Below are positions 57,901-64,000 of a stretch of DNA of 64,000 bases, piece by piece (position 1 is the stretch's first letter; the number at the start of each line of letters is the position of its first letter). The DNA is from Mesocentrotus franciscanus. Its lineage: Eukaryota > Echinodermata > Echinoidea > Camarodonta > Strongylocentrotidae. A program made the translations under genes and the position numbers. The notes beneath the pieces were generated by a model. That model was not told where the DNA came from, did no database searches, and saw only the letters and a program-made list of their open reading frames with translations. The stretch spans positions 5,940,900 through 6,004,899 of the forward strand of contig CP137667.1 of assembly GCA_037976565.1 (NCBI GenBank), given 5' to 3'.

Positions 57901-58695
57901 TATTTACAACGAGTAAAAAATGGGAAAAGAAGAGTAAGAAGAAAAAAACAAAATAAAAAGAAGGAGGAGAAAACAAAAAGACAAGGAATTAAAGTAGGAG
58001 GACGTAAACAAAAATCGGCAAAAGGATAATGGCAGGACAGTGTATATCGTGAACAGTCTATAAGCCAACCTGTCCACGATCCAGCATGACAAAAATGCTG
58101 TCCTGATCTTTTAATTCTCTTAAATGAATTGGTAGAGGAGCTTTCAGCTAGTTCGTTATTCAGGCTGTTCAAGGATTTGTATCCTAAAAGTGATTGTTAA
58201 AAAAAAACGATGGGAGTTCTTAGAAGATGAAAATTATTTGTCTACTTCAATACGGAAGAAGGTCAGAGTAAATTCTTTTGACACTATTAAAGGTCTTTCG
58301 GTCAACCATGCCATATTTTGTCCAAAAGACCGCAAAACCAGAGAACTTTCAAGGAATTAATCTGATATCTTTTTTTTCTTACCCTTCCACCTTTTTTAAT
58401 TAATCTATTTGTGCCTTAAAGTCATTACTTCGGTCGAAAGTTGGAATTTGTTTTGACTGGAAAAGAATTTGTCCAAGCGCTGGCGTAATAACTGATACGC
58501 CAAAATTAGCCCTCATGTAACCATCTATTTTATGAAAATTCACTTTAGGTATTGTTTGTTAATTTTCTCTCCGCTTACATTCCATTTTTTACAGTGAATG
58601 TAAGAAGAAAATTGAATCGGGGCGTGCAGAATTGCGACAATGCCAAGGAGTGCGAGGAGAAAATGTTTCAACCTGCTATGGGAATGGTGGCATAA
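36877..58695 (+). CDS. Five-exon immunoglobulin-superfamily type I membrane protein (gene span)
   Basis: Exons: 36877-36925, 52672-53004, 56985-57326, 57688-57786 and 58595-58695 (stop TAA at 58693). All introns have GT-AG ends and are phase 1. Total coding length is 924 nt, 307 residues. Order: signal peptide (about 1-16), V-like Ig domain (17-127), second Ig-like domain (128-241), transmembrane segment (about 253-274), 33-residue cytoplasmic tail. Four N-glycosylation sequons are seen (Asn87, 146, 192, 226). The tail has no ITIM or ITAM tyrosine motif. It is probably a cell-surface receptor or adhesion/recognition molecule, but no orthologue is recognised. Intron 1 is 15.7 kb and filled with transposons, so the link from exon 1 to exon 2 is the least certain part. 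Confidence 0.75.
36926..37571 (+). other. Intron 1, first part; no other gene
   Basis: AT-rich intron sequence up to the TIR transposon at 37572. The open frame at 37034-37240 has no recognisable content. Confidence 0.4.
37572..37621 (+). repeat. Left terminal inverted repeat
   Basis: 50 bp, ATGGTGGGTTCCCACTGCCG through GCCCGATCAAG; pairs with 42511-42560 with one mismatch. Confidence 0.8.
38127..38928 (+). pseudogene. Tx1/L1-like endonuclease C-terminus and linker
   Basis: GDFNAIRDTNLD in one frame, then after a shift at about 38212 MDSYRLRDVWRS, FMQSRLDYWIIS and APDHSAVNLVI (catalytic Asp-His of the L1-type endonuclease), then a Lys/Glu-rich coiled linker. A further shift at about 38665 leads into RSRSSWYECGEKNTGFFK, a conserved L1/Tx1 motif before the RT. 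Confidence 0.75.
39007..39975 (+). pseudogene. Tx1/L1-like reverse transcriptase with internal deletion
   Basis: Motifs: NKSPGNDGLSAEFYQKFW, VIILIHKDGKDPELIKNYRP, LLNVDYKILSKIL, DQLGYVKDRNIGEAI, LVAIDFEKAFDSVSH (first catalytic Asp). Then VERGVRQEILSLSLYADDI, where the usual roughly 50 residues between motif B and YADD are missing and replaced by a CT-rich stretch (39704-39722). YADD itself is present, followed by SGLKLNKDKT. The deletion makes it non-functional. Confidence 0.85.
40169..41037 (+). pseudogene. Tx1/L1-like ORF2 C-terminal region
   Basis: Frames 40169-40714 and 40660-41037 read DYPQGGLKMMNFRLFVKAQR and IMWIKRLV, then FQFKLLHRIVYTNHHLHR and SRTNGLCSYCNILEETYQHV, the conserved C-terminal region with Cys/His residues of L1/Tx1 ORF2. 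A frameshift separates the two. Confidence 0.8.
41891..42250. other. Unassigned segment between the Tx1-like 3' end and the right transposon arm
   Basis: May belong to the TIR transposon or an older insertion. An open frame of 86 codons on the minus strand (42226-41966) has no recognisable domain. Confidence 0.3.
42511..42560 (-). repeat. Right terminal inverted repeat
   Basis: Reverse complement of 37572-37621, ending GGCAGTGGGAACCCACCAT. Confidence 0.8.
42561..43587. other. Intron 1; no other gene recognised
   Basis: An open frame of 158 codons starting at 43130 is of low complexity (Phe/Ser/Leu/Pro-rich, from CT-rich DNA) and has no domain; I do not consider it a gene. The sequence around 42780-42850 and 43190-43240 is CpG-richer. 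Confidence 0.3.
43588..43723. mobile_element. MITE-like 136-bp element with GGC(C/T)G(T/C)ACGCAG termini
   Basis: Left end AAGGCCGTACGCAG and right end CTGCGTGCAGCCTT are inverted repeats with two mismatches in 14. Inner C/G-rich blocks (GGGGACACTTGCCCCCC, GTCCCCCTCCCCC) add further pairing. It is inserted in CT-rich microsatellite sequence (CTCTC on both sides). Confidence 0.45.
43724..44323 (+). repeat. CT-rich microsatellite stretch and flanking intron
   Basis: CTCTCT runs at about 43725-43740, 43785-43800 and 43850-43870, with poly-T and poly-A patches. There is no gene. Confidence 0.45.
44324..45000 (-). pseudogene. Decayed SGNH-hydrolase-like coding region
   Basis: On the minus strand, after an acceptor-like CATGACATTACAG (about 45001), the reading is FTLGEVHVYRDSILRGV (block I: a GDS-type motif with Arg for Gly), VFFVLGCTIKSLRSYY; then in another frame EDIEIVFIYVGTNNLSMSF (block III GTNN motif); then in a third NCAFVDLPSSFCTYRDLF and RDGPHLIFFAKKTLSENVK (block V, Asp..His). 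These are the ordered landmarks of an SGNH/GDSL-type hydrolase. At least two frame breaks and a stop show decay, and Ser of block I is kept. It may be a retroelement-derived esterase domain or a former host gene. It ends in a Ser/Ala-rich tail at 44324. Confidence 0.55.
45001..46775. other. Intron 1; no other gene recognised
   Basis: AT-rich. Minor direct repeat TCCCAAGATCTAACGCT at 45400-45432. The open frames at 46435-46747 are mutually overlapping on both strands without domain content. Confidence 0.35.
46779..47056 (+). mobile_element. 3' tail of an L2/CR1-type element
   Basis: Starts with the RT C-terminus (LPPHIQNAPSIESFKTLLK THLFNQL then stop at about 46857), then a 3' UTR with GCGCTTAGAAACGCC and AAAGCGCCCTATAAATG, and an (ATT)n tail at 47036-47055. 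Severely 5'-truncated. Confidence 0.75.
47560..48330 (-). repeat. Dispersed repeat, copy B (inverted partner of 90-770)
   Basis: The reverse complement matches copy A in order: ACCTATAATT/ATAATATATTTTGAGTAGTGC, GGGAGAGTTTTCCGCGACTA, CCCATTTGCAGGCC, CAACGGCATTTGAAAGA, GGTCGTACGTTTTGTGCTGC and CATTACAAGAAGTGGGTTAT. It lies in intron 1 of the IgSF gene. Confidence 0.7.
48331..52671. other. Intron 1, distal part; no other gene recognised
   Basis: Holds a loose internal duplication: TAATGAAGAATGCA(T/C)TTTCAC recurs at about 49661 and 49848. A CpG-rich patch lies at 50780-50880, and a small hairpin GGTGATACGTACC ... GGTATCACC at 51775-51800. Open frames at 48741-49151 and around 50500 have no domain content. 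Confidence 0.35.
52672..53004 (+). CDS. IgSF gene exon 2: V-like immunoglobulin domain
   Basis: Acceptor TTTTTTTCTCTAG and donor GGTGAGTG, phase 1 at both ends, 333 bp. V-set landmarks: Cys39 (TIPCGQ), Trp53 (VQWYKSK), a second Trp region (SLASWADG), Asp101 and Tyr105-x-Cys107 (WEDEGLYKCSV). The C-terminal strand (ESKYYTRTVMY) closes the fold. One sequon (Asn87). Confidence 0.9.
53005..54136. other. Intron 2, first part
   Basis: No coding content. A GA-rich stretch lies at 53400-53490 and AT-rich sequence elsewhere. Confidence 0.4.
54388..54564. repeat. Long hairpin, 81-bp arms with 13-bp loop
   Basis: The left arm 54388-54468 (CTCATTCTACCCTCAACAAT ... AGAACAGGTG) and right arm 54482-54564 (CACCTGTTCT ... 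GAGGGTAGAATGAG) are inverted repeats with only a handful of mismatches. Shorter matching pieces outside (CACTATGAACAT / ATGTTCATAGTG) extend the fold. Transcription through intron 2 would make a near-perfect dsRNA stem. Confidence 0.8.
55216..55261. repeat. Perfect 46-bp palindrome
   Basis: GCAGAGATAGCGCGGTCTAG at the left is matched exactly by its reverse complement at the right, with a GC core in between. It lies next to the right terminus of the Harbinger-like element. Confidence 0.9.
55278..56984. other. Intron 2, distal part; no other gene recognised
   Basis: AT-rich intron sequence with a CpG-rich spot near 55540-55620. No domain-bearing open frame. Confidence 0.4.
56985..57326 (+). 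CDS. IgSF gene exon 3: second immunoglobulin-like domain
   Basis: A pyrimidine-rich tract (TTCGTTTTCTTTCGATTTTGTAAAG) precedes it and GTGAGATA follows; 342 bp, phase 1-1. Cys147 (INCTVEH), TSLSCTLP (Cys187) and VDCSFSY (Cys200) suggest a C-type Ig fold, with Tyr/Phe-rich strands. No Trp is present at the usual position (FDFDY instead), so it is a divergent domain. Three sequons. Confidence 0.8.
57327..57687. other. Intron 3
   Basis: AT-rich intron of 361 bp with a TA-repeat at about 57470-57485; no other feature. Confidence 0.6.
57688..57786 (+). CDS. IgSF gene exon 4: transmembrane segment
   Basis: Acceptor TTTTTTCAG, donor GTAAGTAC, 99 bp, phase 1-1. Encodes GDGCPTTDHTN then a hydrophobic IIIAGIAIVLLTVTNVITFI span ending in IW, a single membrane pass with a polar Asn in the middle but no charged residue. 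Confidence 0.85.
57787..58594. other. Intron 4
   Basis: 808 bp, with an A-rich stretch (57910-57990) and poly-T patches; no other feature. Confidence 0.6.
58595..58695 (+). CDS. IgSF gene exon 5: cytoplasmic tail and stop
   Basis: The acceptor TCCATTTTTTACAG joins in phase to give MNVRRKLNRGVQNCDNAK and ends FQPAMGMVA with TAA at 58693-58695. The basic juxtamembrane residues (RRKLNR) fit a stop-transfer signal. No tyrosine is present. No AATAAA is seen before the satellite begins at 58791. Confidence 0.75.
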
Positions 58696-58790
58696 GTGAC
58701 GAGTTGAGATTGTCTCATTCATTCTCAACATTTTTAATGAAAATAATCCCATACTTTGTAACTTGTACCTCACTCTTCCTTCCTCACTGT

Positions 58791-61700
58791 AGCCTACAAA
58801 TACTGATAAAGATCGGTCTCGTTCGTATGACTGATGTAAAAGAGATTAATGATTTACAGGTTCATTGCAAAAAACAAATAATATTTAATCTACGAAGACT
58901 GATACAGATCAGTCTCGTTGGTGGGATTGAGGTAGAAAAAATTAATAATTTACATGTTCCTTGCTAAAATGCCAAAGTATTTAACATACGAAGACTTATA
59001 GAAATCGGTCTTGTTAGTGGAAATGAGGTTGAAAAGATTTTAAAAATTCAGGTTCATTGCTAAAATGACAAAGTATTCAACCTACGAAGACTGATAGAAA
59101 TCAGTTTCGTTGGTGGGATTGAGGTTGAACAAATTAAAAATTTACAGGTTCATTGCTAAAATGACAAAATATTTAACCTACGAAGACTTATAGAAAATCG
59201 GTCTCGTTAGTGGAATTGGGGTAGAAAAAATTATACTTAACAGGTTCATTGCTGAAATGACAAAGTTTTTAACCTACGAAGACTGATATAAATCGGTCTC
59301 GTTGGTGGGATTGAGGTAGAAGAAATTAATAATTTACAGGTTCCTTGCTAAAATGACAAAGTTCTTAACCTACGAAGACTTATAGAAATCAGTCTTGTTA
59401 GTGGAAATGAGGTTGAAAAGATTTTTAAAATTCAGGTTCATCGCTAAAATGACAAAGTATTTAACATACGCAGGCTGATATAAATCGGTTTCGTTGGTGG
59501 GATTGAGGTAGAAGAAATTAATAATTTACAGGTTCCTTGCTAAAATGACAAAATATTTAACCTACGAAGACTTATAGAAATCGGTCTCGTTGGTAGGATT
59601 GAGGTAGAAGAAATTAATAATTTACAGGTTCAATGCTAAAATGACAAAATATTTAACCTACGAAGACTTATAGAAAATCGGTCTCGTTAGTGGAATTGGG
59701 GTAGAAAAAATTATACTTAACAGGTTCATTGCTTAAATGACAAAGTTTTTAACCTACGAAGACTGATATAAATCGGTCTCGTTGGTGGGATTGAGGTAGA
59801 AGAAATTTATAATTAACAGGTTCATTGCTAAAATGACAAAATATTTAACCTACGAAGACTTATAGAAATCGGTCTTGTTAGTGGAATTGAGGTTGAAAAG
59901 ATTTTTTAAATTCAGGTTCATTGCTAAAATGCCAAAGTATTTAACCTACGCAGGCTGATATAAATCGGTCCCGTTAGTGGGATTGACGTAGAAGAAATTA
60001 ATAATTTACAGGTTCCTTGCTAAAATGCCAAAATATTTAACCTACGAAGATTTATAGAAATCGGTCTTGTTAGTGAAACTGAGGTTGAAAAGATTGTTAA
60101 AATTCAGTTTCATTGCTAAAATGACAAAATGTATAACCTACGAAGACTGATATAAATCGGTCTTGTTAGTGGAATTGAGGTTGAAAAGATTTTTTTTAAT
60201 TCAGGTTCATTGCTAAAATGCCAAAGTTTTTAACCTACGCAGGCTGATATAAATCAGTCCCGTTAGTGGAATTGGGGTAGAAAAAATAATAATTAACAGG
60301 TTCATTGCTAAAATGACAAAGTTTTTAACCTACGAAGACTGATATAAATCGGTCTCGTTGGTGGGATTGAGGTAGAAGAAATTAATAATTTACAGGTTCA
60401 TTGCTAAAATGACAAAATATTTAACCTACGAAGACTTATAGAAATCGGTCTTGTTAGTGGAATTGAGGTTGAAAAGATTTTTTAAATTCAGGTTCATTGC
60501 TAAAATGCCAAAGTATTTAACCTACGCAGGCTGATATAAATCGGTCCCGTTAGTGGGATTGACGTAGAAGAAATTAATAATTTACAGGTTCCTTGCTAAA
60601 ATGCCAAAATATTTAACCTACGAAGATTTATAGAAATCGGTCTTGTTAGTGAAACTGAGGTTGAAAAGATTGTTAAAATTCAGTTTCATTGCTAAAATGA
60701 CAAAATGTATAACCTACGAAGACTGATATAAATCGGTCTTGTTAGTGGAATTGAGGTTGAAAAGATTTTTTTAATTCAGGTTCATTGCTAAAATGCCAAA
60801 GTATTTAACCTACGCAGGCTGATATAAATCAGTCCCGTTAGTGGAATTGGGGTAGAAAAAATAATAATTAACAGGTTCATTGCTAAAATGACAAAGTTTT
60901 TAACCTACGAAGACTGATATAAATCGGTCTCGTTGGTGGGATTGAGGTAGAAGAAATTAATAATTTACAGGTTCATTGCTAAAATGACAAAATATTTAAC
61001 CTACGAAGACTTATAGAAATCGGTCTTGTTAGAGGAAATGAGGTTGAAAAGATTTAAAAAATTCAGGTTTATTGCTAAAATGACAAAGTTTTTAACCTAC
61101 GCAGTCTGATATAAATCGGTCTCGTTGGTGGGATTGAGGTTGAAAAGATTAAAAAATTACAGGTTCATTGCTAAAATGACAAAGTTTTTAACTTACGAAG
61201 ACTTATAGAAATCGGTCTCGTTGGTAGGATTGAGGTAGAAGAAATTAATAATTAACAGGTTCATTGCTAAAATGCCAAAATATTTAACCTACGAAGACTT
61301 ATAGAAATCGGTCTTGTTAGTGGGATTGAGGTAGAAGAAATTAATAATTTACAGGTTCATTGCTAAAATGACAAAATATTAAACCTACGAAGACTTATAG
61401 AAATCGGTCTTGTTAGAGGAAATGAGGTTGAAAAGATTTTAAAAATTCAGGTTTATTGCTAAAATGACAAAGTTTTTAACCTACGCAGGCTGATATAAAT
61501 CGGTCTCGTTGGTGGGATTGAGGTTGAAAGATTAAAAAATTACAGGTTCATTGCTAAAATGACAAAGTTTTTAACCTACGAAGACTTATAGAAATCAGTC
61601 TTGTTAGTGGAAATGAGGTTGAAAAGATTTTTAAAATTCAGGTTCATCGCTAAAATGACAAAGTATTTAACATACGCAGGCTGATATAAATCGGTTTCGT

Positions 61701-63968
61701 TGGTGGGATTGAGGTAGAAGAAATAAATAATTTACAGGTTCCTTGCTAAAATGACAAAATATTTAACCTACGAAGACTTATAGAAATCGGTCTCGTTGGT
61801 AGGATTGAGGTAGAAGAAATTAATAATTTACAGGTTCAATGCTAAAATGACAAAATATTTAACCTACGAAGACTTATAGAAAATCGGTCTCGTTAGTGGA
61901 ATTGGGGTAGAAAAAATTATACCGAACAGGTTCATTGCTTAAATGACAAAGTTTTTAACCTACGAAGACTGATATAAATCGGTCTCGTTGGTGGGATTGA
62001 GGTAGAAGAAATTAATAATTAACAGGTTCATTGCTAAAATGACAAAATATTTAACCTACGAAGACTTATAGAAATCGGTCTTGTTAGTGGAATTGAGGTT
62101 GAAAAGATTTTTTAAATTCAGGTTCATTGCTAAAATGCCAAAGTATTTAACCTACGCAGGCTGATATAAATCGGTCCCGTTAGTGGGATTGACGTAGAAG
62201 AAATTAATAATTTACAGGTTCCTTGCTAAAATGCCAAAATATTTAACCTACGAAGATTTATAGAAATCGGTCTTGTTAGTGAAACTGAGGTTGAAAAGAT
62301 TGTTAAAATTCAGTTTCATTGCTAAAATGACAAAATGTATAACCTACGAAGACTGATATAAATCGGTCTTGTTAGTGGAATTGAGGTTGAAAAGATTTTT
62401 TAATTCAGGTTCATTGCTAAAATGCCAAAGTATTTAACCTACGCAGGCTGGTATAAATCAGTCACGTTAGTGGAATTGGGGTAGAAAAATAATAATTAAC
62501 AGGTTCATTGCTAAAATGACAAAGTTTTTAACCTACGAAGACTGATATAAATCGGTCTCGTTGGTGGGATTGAGGTAGAAGAAATTAATAATTTACAGGT
62601 TCATTGCTAAAATGACAAAATATTTAACCTACGAAGACTTATAGAAATCGGTCTTGTTAGAGGAAATGAGGTTGAAAAGATTTTAAAAATTCAGGTTTAT
62701 TGCTAAAATGACAAAGTTTTTAACATACGCAGGCTGATATAAATCGGTCTCGTTGGTGGGATTGAGGTTGAAAAGATTAAAAAATTACAGGTTCATTGCT
62801 AAAATGACAAAGTTTTTAACTTACGAAGACTTATAGAAATCGGTCTCGTTGGTAGGATTGAGGTAGAAGAAATTAATAATTAACAGGTTCATTGCTAAAA
62901 TGCCAAAATATTTAACCTACGAAGACTTATAGAAATCGGTCTTGTTAGTGAGATTGAGGTAGAAGAAATTAATAATTTACAGGTTCCTTGCTAAAATGCC
63001 AAAATATTAAACCTACGAAGACTTATAGAAATCGGTCTTGTTAGTGAAACTGAGGTTGAAAAGATTGTTAAAATTCAGGTTCATTGCTAAAATGACAAAA
63101 TGTTAAACCTACGAAGACTGATATAAATCGGTCTCGTTGGTGGGATTGAGGTAGAAGAAATTAATGATTAACAGGTTCGTTGCTAAAATGACAAAATTTT
63201 TAACCTACGAAGACTTATAGAAATCGGTCTTGTTAGTGGAATTGAGGTTGAAAAGATTTTTTAAATTCAGGTTCATTGCTAAAATGACAAAGTTTTTAAC
63301 CTACGAAGACTGATATAAATCGGTCTCGTTGGTGGGATTGAGGTTGAACAAATTAAAAAATTACAGGTTCATTGCTAAAATGACAAAGTTTTTAACTTAC
63401 GAAGACTGATATAAATCGGTCTCGTTGGTAGGATTGAGGTAGAAGAAATTAATAATTAACATGTTCATTGCTATAATGACAAAATATTTAACCTACGAAG
63501 ACTTAGAGAAATCGGTCTTGTTAGTGGAATTGAGGTTGAAAAGATTTTTTAAATTCAGGTTCATTGCTAAAATGCCAAAGTATTTAACCTACGAAGACTG
63601 ATATAAATCGGTCCCGTTAGTGGAATTGGGGTAGAAAAAATAATAATTAACAGGTTCATTGCTAAAATGACAAAGTTTTTAACCTATGAAGACTGATATA
63701 AATCGGTCTCGTTGGTGGGATTGAGGTAGAAGAAATTAATAATTTACAGGTTCAATGCTAAAATGACAAAATATTTAACCTACGAAGACTTATAGAATAT
63801 CGGTCTCGTTAGTGGAATTGGGGTAGAAAAAATTATACTTAACAGGTTCATTGCTTAAATGACAAAGTTTTTAACCTACGAAGACTGATATAAATCGGTC
63901 TCGTTGGTGGGATTGAGGTAGAAGAAATTAATAATTAACAGGTTCATTGCTAAAATGACAAAATATTT
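58791..63968 (+). repeat. 96-bp satellite array, about 54 copies, with higher-order structure
   Basis: Each unit reads approximately ACCTACGAAGACTGATATAA, ATCGGTCTCGTTGGTGGG, ATTGAGGTAGAAGAAATTAA, TAATTTACAGGTTCATTGCT, AAAATGACAAAGTTTTTA. Unit starts near 59271, 59367, 59463, 59559, 59655 and 59751 give a period of 96. Variants alternate (ACTGATATAAATC vs ACTTATAGAAATC; GTAGAAGAAAT vs GTTGAAAAGATT). A variant marked GAAACTGAGG recurs at 60075 and 60651 (576 bp = 6 units), and a marked block recurs at 59731 and 61937 (2206 bp, about 23 units). Stops occur in all frames, so the array is non-coding. It begins 95 bp after the IgSF stop codon. Confidence 0.95.
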
Positions 63969-64000
63969 ATTACTCGTTCCTATAAAAGCCTTCTTCATTC
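63969..64000. other. Unique sequence at the window edge
   Basis: The satellite ends within the last unit and 32 bp of non-repeat sequence follow; too short to interpret. Confidence 0.5.

Noticed and set aside
58632..58967. Open frame across exon 5 and the first satellite units
   Set aside because: It is in a different frame from exon 5, and the satellite frames close in later units, so the satellite is not coding.
58791..63968. CRISPR-like array
   Set aside because: Units are contiguous and diverging with no unique spacers; this is satellite DNA in an animal genome.

Overview
This window looks like AT-rich animal nuclear DNA: split genes with GT-AG introns, non-LTR and LTR retrotransposons, MITE-like elements and satellite DNA, and no bacterial-style gene packing. 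A Gmr1-type gypsy element (integrase before reverse transcriptase) and several CR1/L2-type elements, one with a 2A-like peptide, point to a deuterostome, most likely an echinoderm such as a sea urchin or sea star. Hemichordate or amphioxus cannot be excluded from sequence alone.

Host genes are few. The best supported is a five-exon immunoglobulin-superfamily (IgSF) membrane protein on the + strand (36877-58695): signal peptide, V-like Ig, second Ig-like domain, transmembrane segment and short tail. All four introns are phase 1 and the conceptual product is 307 residues. A separate Ig V-like exon (also phase 1-1) lies on the - strand at 2962-3312. Two weaker exon candidates are at 35740-35916 (-) and 3795-3983 (+). 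A decayed SGNH-hydrolase-like coding region is at 44324-45000 (-), inside the large first intron of the IgSF gene.

Most of the window is mobile DNA. From 6538 to 27955 there is a nested pile. An array of roughly 450/300/550-bp units is interrupted in order by a 2A-bearing CR1-like element (6641-10036), two 99%-identical 5'-truncated L2/CR1 fragments that were copied with the array, a Gmr1-like gypsy element with nearly identical LTRs (13333-19921), and a - strand CR1-like element flanked by GAGTA (22978-27447) that itself carries a TTAA-bounded insertion. Further right are a - strand jockey/Rex1-like reverse transcriptase (31558-33560), a 50-bp-TIR DNA transposon (37572-42560) split by an L1/Tx1-like element, a 136-bp MITE-like element, an L2 tail, and a strongly palindromic Harbinger-like element (54137-55277) in intron 2.

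The right end (58791-63968) is a 96-bp satellite, about 54 copies, with 576-bp and about 2.2-kb higher-order periods. It begins only 95 bp after the IgSF stop codon.

The two LTRs of the gypsy element differ mainly by homopolymer-length changes. This suggests residual assembly indels, so single frameshifts in the window should be read with caution. No rRNA, tRNA or CRISPR was recognised.
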